Below are positions 54,283 to 63,747 of a DNA stretch of 64,000 nucleotides, in pieces (the first letter of the stretch is position 1; the number at the start of each line of letters is the position of its first letter). Location: positions 6,912-70,911 of the forward strand of contig JAWUWW010000020.1 of NCBI GenBank assembly GCA_034111645.1, in the 5' to 3' direction. The notes under the pieces are model-generated. The model saw nothing but the letters and a program-made list of their open reading frames with translations, was not told the origin of the DNA and searched no databases. This DNA is from CANLBN01 sp034111645. GTDB lineage: Bacteria; Pseudomonadota; Gammaproteobacteria; Pseudomonadales; Cellvibrionaceae. The position numbers and the translations under genes are program-made.

Positions 54283-54905
54283 GATTTCCCCTCGTTAATT
54301 ATCAAATCAATATGGTGTTTTTCAGTAAATTATCGGTCATTAAATACAGGTAGCGTTTAATTTCTATAAATATAACGCATCAAAGGTTAACAATCGAGCC
54401 TCAAAAAGCTAATTTTGCCTTGTTGCCGGCGCCCGAAAATTGATATCCATCGTTATGGCTATCCCTTCCTAAACAGTAATACAAAATTGATGGATTTAAT
54501 CTCAACGCGCAGGCTAAGGTGCCGGTTAAAATCTGGGACTATTTACTTTAGACTTAGACTTAAGATGCCCTAGATTCGAGGGCTAGAACGGGACGCAATA
54601 GCTTTAATATTAAGAGATTTTTTGTACTATCTAGCCTTAGAATGTTAACTTTATGGATCAATAAGCCTTTTTATAACTTATAATTAAGTAATTTTATGAT
54701 TTATTGGCGCTATTGGTGGTAAATAATGCCTATTTCCAATATTAATAAACTTGGAAATACTCCCAATAGCCGTGCCTCTGCGCCTACCTAACTTTTTACA
54801 ACAGATTTAATCTATTAATTAGAGATTATCACTATAATTTTCCTAGTAGACGGGGCGCTCTGTCACTGCTAACATTTGCCTTCACTTTACTATGAATGAT
54901 TATTA
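54283..54905. other. Intergenic region before corC, no supported gene
   Basis: These 623 bases hold no supported gene. A short 21-codon frame at 54726-54791 (MPISNINKLGNTPNSRASAPT) looks like the beginning of a protein, perhaps FlgM-like, cut by a stop; it is too short to call. GCCCT / AGGGC forms a weak hairpin near 54570. Otherwise scattered stops in all frames. Confidence 0.4.
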
Positions 54906-55751
54906 ATGAACGACGAACCTCCAAGTAGTAATGGCCAAGATAAGTCTTGGCTTGAACGTTTGACCTCTTCATTCTCTAGCGAACCTCAATCTCAAGAAGA
55001 ACTTCTTGAGATTATTCGCGAAGCTGCCTCTAATCAAATATTAGACCAAGAAGCATTCAGTATTATTCAAGGTGCACTTGGCGTATCTGTGCTGCAAGCT
55101 CGTGAAATAATGATCCCTCGCTCGCAGATGGTGACTGTAAATGTTGACGAAACTCCTGAAGAATTTTTACCTAAGGTTATAGAGTCAGGTCACTCTCGGT
55201 TTCCTGTGATCGGTGAAAATAGTGACGATATTAAAGGCATTTTACTTGCCAAAGATGTACTCCCACTCATCTTAAAAGGCCACAAAGATTTTACTCTTGA
55301 GTCTGTAATACGCAATGCAACTATTATCCCTGAAAGTAAACGCTTAAATGTTTTGTTACGTGAGTTTCGAGAAAATCGCTATCATATGGCACTTGTCATT
55401 GATGAATACGGTGGTATCTCAGGCTTAATAACTATTGAAGATATTTTAGAAGAAATTGTTGGTGAAATTAGCGATGAAACCGATGATGATAACGACGACG
55501 TTTTTATTCGAAAAGTTGCCGATGATGATTATATTATTAAGGCGCTTACACCCATTGAAGACTTTAATGATTATTTTAAAAAGAATTTTAGTGACGAAGA
55601 ATTTGATACCATTGGAGGTTTAGTTATGCAAAACTTTGGCCATCTGCCTAAGCGTAACGAAATAACCGAATTAAATGGTTTTTCTTTTAGAGTCCTATAT
55701 TCAGATAATCGACAAATTCATTTGCTGCGATTAACACCTCCTGCAGAATAA
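54906..55751 (+). CDS. corC: CorC-like CBS/HlyC domain protein
   Basis: A 281-residue cytoplasmic protein of the YbeX/CorC group. An N-terminal stretch is followed by two CBS domains (about 70-185; IMIPRSQMVTVNVDETPEEFL, MALVIDEYGGISGLITIEDILEEIVGEI) and a C-terminal CorC/HlyC domain (about 205-280; DDYIIKALTPIEDFN, FDTIGGLVMQNFGHLP). It has been linked to magnesium/cobalt efflux and also to ribosome maturation. It precedes lnt by 13 bases, the usual arrangement. Confidence 0.95.
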   Translation: MNDEPPSSNGQDKSWLERLTSSFSSEPQSQEELLEIIREAASNQILDQEAFSIIQGALGVSVLQAREIMIPRSQMVTVNVDETPEEFLPKVIESGHSRFPVIGENSDDIKGILLAKDVLPLILKGHKDFTLESVIRNATIIPESKRLNVLLREFRENRYHMALVIDEYGGISGLITIEDILEEIVGEISDETDDDNDDVFIRKVADDDYIIKALTPIEDFNDYFKKNFSDEEFDTIGGLVMQNFGHLPKRNEITELNGFSFRVLYSDNRQIHLLRLTPPAE

Positions 55752-55764
55752 TAATTTTATCAAT

Positions 55765-57246
55765 ATGCGCTTATTACTTTTTTTATTTTTAAGTGCATTT
55801 GCCGGTGCCTTAACAACTCTAGCAATACCACCTTTCAACTATTCATGGTTAGGATTATTAACACTCGCATTATTTGCTTACAACCTTCACCAACAACAAA
55901 ATAAAAAATTATTTTTTTTCCATGCTTTTTTATTTGGACTAGGGTTTTTTGGCTCAGGAGCTTCTTGGGTTTTTGTCAGCATTCATGAGTTTGGCTCAGC
56001 ACCAATAGTTTTAGCACTGTTTATGACTGCTGCCTTTGTTACGATCATTGCAATAGCATTCGCTCTGCCTTTTATAATCCTTAGCTTTTTCAAACCATCA
56101 CAATGGCGCCTACTATTAGGGTTTCCACTAATTTGGGTATTAAGTGAATGGCTCCGCAGCTGGGTACTAACGGGCTTTCCTTGGCTGTATATTGGTTATA
56201 GCCAAATATCAACACCTTTAGCGGGCTGGGCTCCTATAGGTGGTGTTTTATTTGTCAGTCTATTAACTGCATTTACAAGCAGTATGCTTGCTAATGCTTG
56301 TGTAAAATCGAGTCAATTTAATCCGAAAATATTATCTCTAATTATTGTCATTATTTTTTGGAGCGAAGGTAACGCGCTTAAAGAAGTCGGTTGGACACAA
56401 CCTGCGGGCGATGCAATAACAGTTGGTATTGTTCAACCTAATATACCTCAAGCCCTTAAATGGGATCCCGCATATCGTCTACCAACCCTAGATATCTTAA
56501 CAACACTTTCTGACAAACTATGGGACAATGATTTGATTGTTTGGCCTGAAGCTGCTGTGCCTGATGTATATTTTAACTCGCAAGAATTTTTAAGCGCTAT
56601 AAATCAAAAAGCGTTGGCAACAAATACGAGCTTGATTACTGGTATTCTTTATGATGACAGCGAAAAGCAAAAATATTTTAATAGCCTATTAGGTTTAGGT
56701 AACGCTAGCGGTTTATATTCAAAACAACGCCTGGTACCCTTTGGAGAATACGTGCCATTAGAGTCACTGCTTCGGGGAGTTATAGATTTTTTCGACTTGC
56801 CTACTTCCGTTATTTCTATCGGCGAAAAAAACCAAACCGCTATTAAGATGAATCAATATTTAATAGCGAGCGCTATTTGTTATGAAATAGTTTATCCCGC
56901 GTTTGTTGCAGAGCAAGTTAAAAATACGCATCTAATAATCACCGTTAGTAACGATGCTTGGTTTGGAAAATCTATTGGGCCTTTGCAACATTTTCACATG
57001 GCTCGTATGCGCGCTTTAGAAACGGGGCGTTATGTTATTCGCTCAACTAACAATGGTGTCAGTGCAATCATTTCTCCTAGTGGCGAAATAATAGATAGAA
57101 GTGATCAGTTTGTGAGAACTTTTTTAGAAGGTAAAGTAACGCCAATGCAAGGCAATACGCCATATTTAATATGGAAAAATTATTTGGTGCTTAGTTTTTT
57201 ATTATTATTGACATTCGCACTTATTTTTGTCGATCGAAAAAATTAA
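55765..57246 (+). CDS. lnt: Apolipoprotein N-acyltransferase
   Basis: Lnt adds the third acyl chain to the N-terminal cysteine of outer-membrane lipoproteins. The 493-residue protein has about six N-terminal membrane segments and a periplasmic nitrilase-like domain (about 215-465) with the catalytic triad E262 (WPEAAVPD), K320 (LYSKQRLVPFGEYVP) and C372 (AICYEIVYP). A final membrane segment closes the protein. It would serve the lipoproteins found in this window (RlpA, OmpA-like, YceI, LptE). It is co-transcribed with corC. Confidence 0.97.
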   Translation: MRLLLFLFLSAFAGALTTLAIPPFNYSWLGLLTLALFAYNLHQQQNKKLFFFHAFLFGLGFFGSGASWVFVSIHEFGSAPIVLALFMTAAFVTIIAIAFALPFIILSFFKPSQWRLLLGFPLIWVLSEWLRSWVLTGFPWLYIGYSQISTPLAGWAPIGGVLFVSLLTAFTSSMLANACVKSSQFNPKILSLIIVIIFWSEGNALKEVGWTQPAGDAITVGIVQPNIPQALKWDPAYRLPTLDILTTLSDKLWDNDLIVWPEAAVPDVYFNSQEFLSAINQKALATNTSLITGILYDDSEKQKYFNSLLGLGNASGLYSKQRLVPFGEYVPLESLLRGVIDFFDLPTSVISIGEKNQTAIKMNQYLIASAICYEIVYPAFVAEQVKNTHLIITVSNDAWFGKSIGPLQHFHMARMRALETGRYVIRSTNNGVSAIISPSGEIIDRSDQFVRTFLEGKVTPMQGNTPYLIWKNYLVLSFLLLLTFALIFVDRKN

Positions 57247-57311
57247 CTACATTAAAAGAATTGTCAATGAGTCATTTAATGATTAAATAACTTACAAAAT
57301 TTATAAATTAA

Positions 57312-57701
57312 CTAAGCTGCTTTTGATTGACTTAATAAATTTTCTAAATAAGATTTTTTTTGTGCAGATAATGTATAGCATTTAGAATCTATTGGTGTAT
57401 CACCCACCCAATTAAATTTCCAATCGTACCAAGACTCTTCAGTTTCTTTTACGTCATTATTACCATTAACCTTTTCACTTCTGATTTCGATTATAGAAAA
57501 GCCTTTAGCTTGATAATGACAACGTTTACGTAATTGATGGGCTATGTATTCAGCATTTTTTGTAAATGCAGAAGCATGCATTTTTTTAGGTGTAGCTACT
57601 AGCATACAAACATGATCGTCTGATGTGGCAAATGAATGGACTAGCACATCCATTGACTCACCCAGACGATTCTTAACTGACACAGGCTTTAACGTATACA
57701 T
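57312..57701 (-). CDS. Hypothetical protein, 129 residues
   Basis: A small soluble protein without recognised family. It begins MYTLKPVSVKNRLGESMDVLVHSF and has VCMLVATPKKMHASAFTKN and QAKGFSIIEIRSE, a mixed alpha/beta pattern, then WYDWKFNWVGDTP. ATG 57701 is chosen because an excellent AGGGAG ribosome-binding site precedes it by 8 bases; upstream in-frame codons to 57764 lack one. It lies between lnt and elyC in a place where Pseudomonas genomes also carry short unknown genes, but I cannot claim homology. Confidence 0.6.
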   Translation of the reverse strand: MYTLKPVSVKNRLGESMDVLVHSFATSDDHVCMLVATPKKMHASAFTKNAEYIAHQLRKRCHYQAKGFSIIEIRSEKVNGNNDVKETEESWYDWKFNWVGDTPIDSKCYTLSAQKKSYLENLLSQSKAA

Positions 57702-57945
57702 TTTATTACTCCCTAAAATTATCCCAGACAAAAACGCCACGTTCTCATTCCATTCGAGAGGCATACTGATAATATGTTTTTATTATAATGGAATAATGCA
57801 CAATTTGAAATAAAAAGTAAAAATTTGATTCGAGCTAAATATAAAATTGCGTCACAGTCTTACTTTTACACTTTTAGTAAAAAAAAATTGAACTTTTTAT
57901 TTTTTCTAAAATACCTTTAATTTGAACAACTCTAAACACTACTAT

Positions 57946-58737
57946 CTACCGCAGTAAATAAAATAAAAGTCCAAGACATTCGTGCATGGCAACACGACTT
58001 TGATATAAGGCAGATGCTGAGGGCAGCCAGGAATCCCACCAACCATACCAGGGCTCATCTCCCGATAACAGACGGCTTGCAACAAATCCTGTTGCCATAG
58101 GTATAGTATCTACTCCAGCTTCAGCAAAAGAATATTGAGCGCGTCGCATGTGATAAGCATGCGTGACAAGTAAAGCTGTGGATAATTTTTGCTGCTTTAA
58201 TAAAGCAGACGTTTTTATAGCATTTTGCCAAGTATCTCGGCTATTGGGCTCTTGAATTACACGCTTTATGAGAAACTCATTTTGCAAAAGCTCGGCAGCC
58301 ATTGCAGCCTCAGAAATAGTCTCAAAGGGCATCACTGTCCCTCCGGAAACTACCATAGGCAGCTGATCGTCGCCTAATTCGACAGGTTTACGCGCGAGAT
58401 AAGCGCCGTAACGTAAGCGCCACAATGCATGTGAGCTCACTTGATCTTTGCCGTCAAATTCTGGTGCAGACCTCACCCTGCCACCACCTAAAACAACCAC
58501 AACATCGGCGCGAGCTTGTTGCTCTGAGGTTGCCTGCTTAAAATAAGGCGTCTCAAGCCATACAAACAATGCTTGGCTTACAACAGGCAAAGACAATAAT
58601 AATAAAGTAATCACAGCAAAACCTAAGGATAGGCGCGCCATTAACCTAAAGCGTCGCCAAAATATCCACGCAAAAATAATCATCAGCAACTGTATGGCGG
58701 GAGGTAATAGTAAAGTTTTGAACAAGGTGATGATCAA
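57946..58737 (-). CDS. ElyC/YdcF-family (DUF218) membrane protein
   Basis: A 263-residue inner-membrane protein with two N-terminal membrane segments (about 5-55) and a DUF218 domain (about 75-255): VVVLGGGRVRSAP, PMVVSGGT, EPNSRDTWQNAIKTSALL and ALLVTHAYHMRRAQYSFAEAG. This matches ElyC (YcbC), which supports peptidoglycan synthesis and the undecaprenyl cycle in E. coli. Paralogues SanA and YdcF share the domain, so the exact name is not certain. It is divergent from leuS, 126 bases away. Confidence 0.9.
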   Translation of the reverse strand: MIITLFKTLLLPPAIQLLMIIFAWIFWRRFRLMARLSLGFAVITLLLLSLPVVSQALFVWLETPYFKQATSEQQARADVVVVLGGGRVRSAPEFDGKDQVSSHALWRLRYGAYLARKPVELGDDQLPMVVSGGTVMPFETISEAAMAAELLQNEFLIKRVIQEPNSRDTWQNAIKTSALLKQQKLSTALLVTHAYHMRRAQYSFAEAGVDTIPMATGFVASRLLSGDEPWYGWWDSWLPSASALYQSRVAMHECLGLLFYLLR

Positions 58738-58818
58738 TTTCGCCTCCGCGGCTTATGCGTTAGTGACTTAGCCGCTAATAGCGCCTATTAGCTATCGCTT
58801 AGACATTGGGATTAAGCG

Positions 58819-58824
58819 TATAAT
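58819..58824 (+). promoter_or_regulatory. Possible -10 box of leuS
   Basis: TATAAT lies 40 bases before the leuS start in gcgtataatgttc. The -35 region at 17 bases upstream is poor (cgctta), so this is a suggestion only. Confidence 0.35.
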
Positions 58825-58863
58825 GTTCTATTAATTTTTATCTTTTAAGGCCATCTCAATATA

Positions 58864-61491
58864 ATGGAAGAACAATACCACTCCTCACAAGTTGAAGCTA
58901 TTGCCCAAACATACTGGCAAGAAAATCGTTGTTTTGAAGTCACTGAAGACCCTAATAAGGACAAATTTTACTGTCTAGCTATGTTTCCCTACCCCAGTGG
59001 CAAATTACATATGGGACACGTCCGCAATTACACCATCAGTGATGTCATTGCTCGCTATCAGCGCATGCAGGGTAAAAATGTTTTACATCCAATGGGTTGG
59101 GATGCCTTTGGCCTGCCGGCAGAAAACGCTGCGATTCAAAACAAAACCGCGCCTGCCAACTGGACCTACAGCAATATCGAATACATGAAGGATCAGCTCA
59201 AATCTCTAGGATTTGGTTTTGACTGGAGCCGAGAGCTAGCAACCTGCCAACCAAGTTACTATAAATGGGAGCAATGGTTTTTTACTCGCCTGTATGAAAA
59301 GGGACTTGTTTATAAAAAAATGTCGACCGTCAACTGGGATCCAATTGATCAGACAGTGTTAGCCAACGAACAAGTCATCGATGGCAAAGGCTGGCGCTCG
59401 GGTGCAGCCGTTGAGCGCCGCGAAATACCCCAATGGTTTATCAAAATTACTGACTATGCAGATGAGCTCTTAAGCGATCTAGACAAGCTCCCTAAATGGC
59501 CCGAGCAAGTCAAAACCATGCAAAGAAACTGGATTGGCAAATCTCGTGGCATGCAAATGACCTGCACTCTTGAGTCACCTCTCAAAGGTTTAGAGAGTGA
59601 AATAGACAGTTTTGAAATCTATACAACTCGTCCTGATACAGTAATGGGTATTACTTATATGAGTTTGGCAGCTGAGCACCCCATCTGCTTAGCACTTGCT
59701 AAAGACAATGCAGAACTAAGTGCTTTTATAGCCCGCTGCAAAAAACAATCGGTCTCTGAAGCCGACATGTCGACAATGGAAAAGCTAGGTATTGATACCG
59801 GTTTAAAGGTACATCACCCGTTAAGCAACGAACTGATTCCAGTGTGGGTAGCCAATTACGTATTAATGGATTACGGCTCTGGTGCTGTAATGGCGGTTCC
59901 GGCTCACGATTTACGTGACTACGATTTTGCTAAAAAATATGGCCTAGCTATTAAGCAAGTCATCACAAATGATACAGGCGATATCAATATAGACAGCGAG
60001 GCATTCACCGACAAAGGTCTATTGATCAACTCAGGTGAATTTGACGGTCTAAATTTTGAACAAGCCTTTGATGCGATTGCAAGCCAACTAGGCAAACTTA
60101 ACAAAGGTGAAATAACCACTAATTTCCGTCTTCGAGACTGGGGAGTCTCTCGCCAACGCTATTGGGGAACACCTATCCCTATTTTTAATATGCCCGATGG
60201 CGGAGAGATTCCAGTACCCTTGGATAAATTACCCATTTTACTACCCGAAGATGTAGAAATGAATGGCGTACATTCTCCGATTAAAGCCGACCCTTCGTGG
60301 AGAAAAGCTGAAATCAACAATGTAGCATGCGAGCGCGAAACAGATACCTTCGATACATTTATGGAATCATCATGGTATTACGCACGTTACACGAGCCCCC
60401 ATGTGAGCGATGCAATGCTCGATAAAAATGCGGCTAATTACTGGCTACCTGTCGATCAATATGTTGGCGGTATTGAACACGCTATATTACATCTCTTATA
60501 CGCACGTTTTTTTCATAAACTGATGCGAGATGAGGGATTACTTGAATGCGATGAACCCTTTGAGCAATTACTTTGTCAGGGCATGGTATTAGCCGAAACC
60601 TATTTCATAAAAAATGCAGACGGCAGCACGGAATGGTTTAATCCGGCTGATGTTACCGTTGTAAAAGATGAAAAAGGTAAGCCTGTTACGGCGCATTTGA
60701 CATCAAATAACCAACCCGTTGAAATTGGCGGCACGACTAAAATGTCGAAGTCAAAAAATAACGGCATCGATCCACAAACGATTGTTGATTTATATGGTGC
60801 CGATACCGTTCGATTATTTACCATGTTTGCCTCGCCACCCACACAAACCTTAGAATGGAACGATGCTGGCGTTGAAGGTGGCAGTCGTTTTTTACGTCGT
60901 TTGTGGAAGACTGCTCATACACACCTTCAAGCTAGCGAGCAGGCAGGCAACGCGGTTACATTAAATCCAGAGATGATCAAAGATCTTGCGCAAGCTCAAA
61001 AAGACTTGCGTCGAAAAACGCATGAAACCATAGAAAAGGTTGGTGATGATTATGGAGTGCGTCAGCAATTTAATACGGCTATTGCCGCTGTTATGGAATT
61101 GATGAATGATGTTAATAAATTTGCCGATCGCAGTTCACCAGAAGCACTTGCAGTAGAGCGTGAGGCATTAGAAGCAGCCATTTTACTATTGGCACCGGTA
61201 GTTCCGCATATCTGTCATAGCTTATGGATAGCCCTAGGTCACGACAGCAATGTTATCGATGAGACGTGGCCGAATGTAGATAAGGCAGCACTTATTAAAT
61301 CTGCAATTACATTAGTCATACAAGTTAATGGTAAGGTACGTGCAAAACTAGAGGCGCCAAACAATTCTCCTAAAGAAGAATTAGAAGCGATCGCCTTAGA
61401 TAATGAGCAAATCAAACAATTTATTGCCGACATGACCGTTCGCAAAGTCATTGTTGTACCCAATAAGCTCGTAAATATTGTTGCTAATTAA
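58864..61491 (+). CDS. leuS: Leucyl-tRNA synthetase
   Basis: LeuRS charges tRNA-Leu. The 875-residue class I synthetase has the HIGH motif as H49-M-G-H52, the KMSKS motif at K626-M-S-K-S630, the editing domain (about 225-415; TTRPDTVMGITYMSLAAEHP) and the C-terminal anticodon-binding and leucine-specific regions with LVIQVNGKVRAK. The total length is close to E. coli LeuS (860). It heads leuS-lptE-holA. Confidence 0.98.
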   Translation: MEEQYHSSQVEAIAQTYWQENRCFEVTEDPNKDKFYCLAMFPYPSGKLHMGHVRNYTISDVIARYQRMQGKNVLHPMGWDAFGLPAENAAIQNKTAPANWTYSNIEYMKDQLKSLGFGFDWSRELATCQPSYYKWEQWFFTRLYEKGLVYKKMSTVNWDPIDQTVLANEQVIDGKGWRSGAAVERREIPQWFIKITDYADELLSDLDKLPKWPEQVKTMQRNWIGKSRGMQMTCTLESPLKGLESEIDSFEIYTTRPDTVMGITYMSLAAEHPICLALAKDNAELSAFIARCKKQSVSEADMSTMEKLGIDTGLKVHHPLSNELIPVWVANYVLMDYGSGAVMAVPAHDLRDYDFAKKYGLAIKQVITNDTGDINIDSEAFTDKGLLINSGEFDGLNFEQAFDAIASQLGKLNKGEITTNFRLRDWGVSRQRYWGTPIPIFNMPDGGEIPVPLDKLPILLPEDVEMNGVHSPIKADPSWRKAEINNVACERETDTFDTFMESSWYYARYTSPHVSDAMLDKNAANYWLPVDQYVGGIEHAILHLLYARFFHKLMRDEGLLECDEPFEQLLCQGMVLAETYFIKNADGSTEWFNPADVTVVKDEKGKPVTAHLTSNNQPVEIGGTTKMSKSKNNGIDPQTIVDLYGADTVRLFTMFASPPTQTLEWNDAGVEGGSRFLRRLWKTAHTHLQASEQAGNAVTLNPEMIKDLAQAQKDLRRKTHETIEKVGDDYGVRQQFNTAIAAVMELMNDVNKFADRSSPEALAVEREALEAAILLLAPVVPHICHSLWIALGHDSNVIDETWPNVDKAALIKSAITLVIQVNGKVRAKLEAPNNSPKEELEAIALDNEQIKQFIADMTVRKVIVVPNKLVNIVAN

Positions 61492-61588
61492 AAAGCTAAG
61501 TTAATAAAGTAATGTTTTCAAAATTCACATTGAAGAATACTTGATTAACACTTATTACACTTAAAAGAGATCTCACGGATAGTCAACT

Positions 61589-62107
61589 ATGAAAAAAGTT
61601 TTTCGGCTAAGCATTATAAGCTGCCTCTGTGTTCTGCCGCTATTATTGGCAAGCTGCAGTGGCTGGCATTTACGCGGCAGCGAAAACGCTGGACTTTCAT
61701 TAAATAGCACTGTTTTTTTAAGCGGGCAGACGAGTGAGACTTACCGAATTATTGAGAACAATTTAAGCAGGAAAAACTTATTATCCTCAGCCCTTAGCAG
61801 CGATTTTCTACTCGATCTAGGTGAAGAAAATATACAACGTCGTAGCGCTTCAAGAAATTCAGATGCGACTACCGCCGAGTTCGAATTAACACTTAGCCTA
61901 AATTACGAAATACGCGACAACGAACAAAATGTTTTACGCCCCAAAAATACGGTTCGCATTACTCGCTCTTATAACTTTAACCAAAATGATATTGGCAGCA
62001 GCAACAGAGAAGAAACTCTACTTCGTAAAGATCTGCAACGAGGGGCGGCTAGACAAATTATTCAACAGTTAACACTACTAGATCGAACTAGAAATAAAAC
62101 CAATTAA
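61589..62107 (+). CDS. lptE: LPS assembly lipoprotein LptE
   Basis: LptE plugs the LptD barrel and helps insert lipopolysaccharide in the outer membrane. The 172-residue lipoprotein has signal sequence and lipobox LASC with C23 followed by SGWHLRG, the typical LptE start. The remainder is a beta-alpha-beta fold with FELTLSLNYEIRDNEQNVL. It sits 97 bases after leuS and 10 bases before holA, the usual gene order. Confidence 0.95.
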   Translation: MKKVFRLSIISCLCVLPLLLASCSGWHLRGSENAGLSLNSTVFLSGQTSETYRIIENNLSRKNLLSSALSSDFLLDLGEENIQRRSASRNSDATTAEFELTLSLNYEIRDNEQNVLRPKNTVRITRSYNFNQNDIGSSNREETLLRKDLQRGAARQIIQQLTLLDRTRNKTN

Positions 62108-62117
62108 ATAGTATTTT

Positions 62118-63167
62118 ATGTCTAAACTACGTATCGACCAACTCAGTAGGCATTTACAGGAAGGGTTAGCGCCTGCATATCTTATTAGCGGCGATGAAAC
62201 TTTACTTGTAGAAGAAAGTGCAGATGAGATAAGACGCAGCGCTTTTAAAAGCGGTTACACCGAACGCGAACGTTATTTTGTGGATAGTAAATTTGATTGG
62301 TCACAACTATTATCTGCCTCTAATAATTTGTCGCTTTTTAGCGAAAAAAAGATAATCGAATTACGCTTAGATAAATCAAAACCTGGAGACAAAGGTAGCA
62401 AGGCAATTTGTGAGTATTTAAGCAATGCTAACGCCGATAACTGCCTTGTCATCATAAGCCCTAAATTAGATGCAAGTACAGGTCGAAGCAAATGGGTTAA
62501 AGCACTAGAGATGCAAGGTCAATGGCTAACTATTTGGCCAATATCACGCGCTCAATTACCGGGCTGGCTTGAACAAAGAATTAAAAAACTTGGATTAAAT
62601 GCTGATAGCAATAGCATCGAGTTATTAGCAACTAGGATAGAAGGAAATCTATTAGCTGCACATCAAGAACTTGAAAAATTAAAGTTGCTTAGTATTGATG
62701 GTTATTTAACGCCAGAATTAATTGCTGGTGCCGTAGCCGATAGTGCTCGCTACGATGTTTTTGGTCTCATTGATAAAATCTTATTGGGCAATGCACGCGA
62801 AGCCGTTAAAAATTTACAGGGTTTAAAAATAGAAGGGACTGAACCGACTGTAATTTTATGGGCAATTGCCCGCGAGATTAGAATATTACTTGCTGTAATG
62901 AATAGCCTTGAGCAAGGCCAAAACTTTAACTGGGCTGCGAAACAGGCCGGCATTTGGGAAAAGCGACAAGGATTGGCACAACAAGCATTAAGGCGATTAA
63001 ATACAAGGCAATTACATCGTCTTTTAAGACAAGCAAATACTATCGATAAATCGATCAAAGGTTTACACAGTATGAAGCCATGGGATGGACTTCTTGATAT
63101 GGTGCTTAACTTTACTAGCACGCAATGCCTTAGTGAGAAAAACCTTAAATTATCACTACAAACATAG
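62118..63167 (+). CDS. holA: DNA polymerase III subunit delta
   Basis: The delta subunit of the clamp loader opens the sliding clamp. The 349-residue protein has the expected pattern: AYLISGDETLLVEESADEIRRSAFKSGYTERERYFVD at the N-terminus, LFSEKKIIELRL, VIISPKLD, ARIEGNLLAAHQELEKLKLL-like segments and a C-terminal collar domain. Length and start are normal. In relatives holA is followed by nadD; here a small unknown protein and an insertion sequence follow instead. Confidence 0.96.
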   Translation: MSKLRIDQLSRHLQEGLAPAYLISGDETLLVEESADEIRRSAFKSGYTERERYFVDSKFDWSQLLSASNNLSLFSEKKIIELRLDKSKPGDKGSKAICEYLSNANADNCLVIISPKLDASTGRSKWVKALEMQGQWLTIWPISRAQLPGWLEQRIKKLGLNADSNSIELLATRIEGNLLAAHQELEKLKLLSIDGYLTPELIAGAVADSARYDVFGLIDKILLGNAREAVKNLQGLKIEGTEPTVILWAIAREIRILLAVMNSLEQGQNFNWAAKQAGIWEKRQGLAQQALRRLNTRQLHRLLRQANTIDKSIKGLHSMKPWDGLLDMVLNFTSTQCLSEKNLKLSLQT

Positions 63168-63199
63168 CAAAACTTAAAAGTATTTTTTATGAAATTATT

Positions 63200-63517
63200 A
63201 TGATTCAAAAATTAAAAACAAAAAAAGAAGTTCGCGAGGAGATGGAGCGAGAAATATCTCAATATCTCAATGGCGGCGGCGCCATTGACGAGATAGAACA
63301 AGGTATTAGTGGTCGCGAGAACAATAGCAACCTTAACCACACTATTCCTTTTATTGAAGGCGAAAAAAAAACCCGCACGCCTTTAACAGAAGAAGTTAGA
63401 TCGCTTGACGAGCGTAAAAAGAAAAAGAAATCTACATCCTCATCGGAGACACATAGGCCCAAAAAACGCATTATCTATGATGACTTTGGCGAGCCAATCA
63501 GAGAAGTCTGGGAATAG
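63200..63517 (+). CDS. Small charged protein downstream of holA
   Basis: A 105-residue soluble protein rich in Lys, Glu and Arg. The start KKEVREEMEREISQYLNGGGAIDEIEQGISGRE resembles a short conserved family found after holA in Pseudomonas-like bacteria (helix followed by YLxxGGxIxxIxxGxSG). The centre is low-complexity (KKKKKSTSSSE) and the end is PKKRIIYDDFGEPIREVWE. There is no signal peptide. Function unknown; nucleic-acid binding is possible from its charge. Confidence 0.7.
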   Translation: MIQKLKTKKEVREEMEREISQYLNGGGAIDEIEQGISGRENNSNLNHTIPFIEGEKKTRTPLTEEVRSLDERKKKKKSTSSSETHRPKKRIIYDDFGEPIREVWE

Positions 63518-63550
63518 GTGTGACCTAGTTATTTTATAAGCCTTTATTTA

Positions 63551-63747
63551 TTAATTTTTTACAAAGCTCGTCCAACCATCTAACCATAAATTTGACTGCA
63601 TACCAGGTTTTATTGCCCCTATATATGTCACACCTTTAGTCCAAAATTCTTCTGCTGGCACTGCCGAATATTTATCATCAACAGGTGCATTCATCAAAGG
63701 AGAAAAAACCGGTGACTGTTGATTTTGAGCTAATGGCAATAGAGGAT
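63551..63747 (-). pseudogene. 3' end of a secreted-protein gene cut by the IS element
   Basis: The last 64 codons of a minus-strand gene remain: NPLLPLAQNQQSPVF, FSPLMNAPVDDKYSAVP, and the terminal FWTKGVTYIGAIKPG and LWLDGWTSFVKN. The YIGA...W..GWT..F ending is common at the C-terminus of large secreted or surface proteins in marine gammaproteobacteria. The frame runs straight into the end of the insertion sequence at 63748, where the gene has been split. The rest of the gene lies beyond the element, outside the window. Confidence 0.7.
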
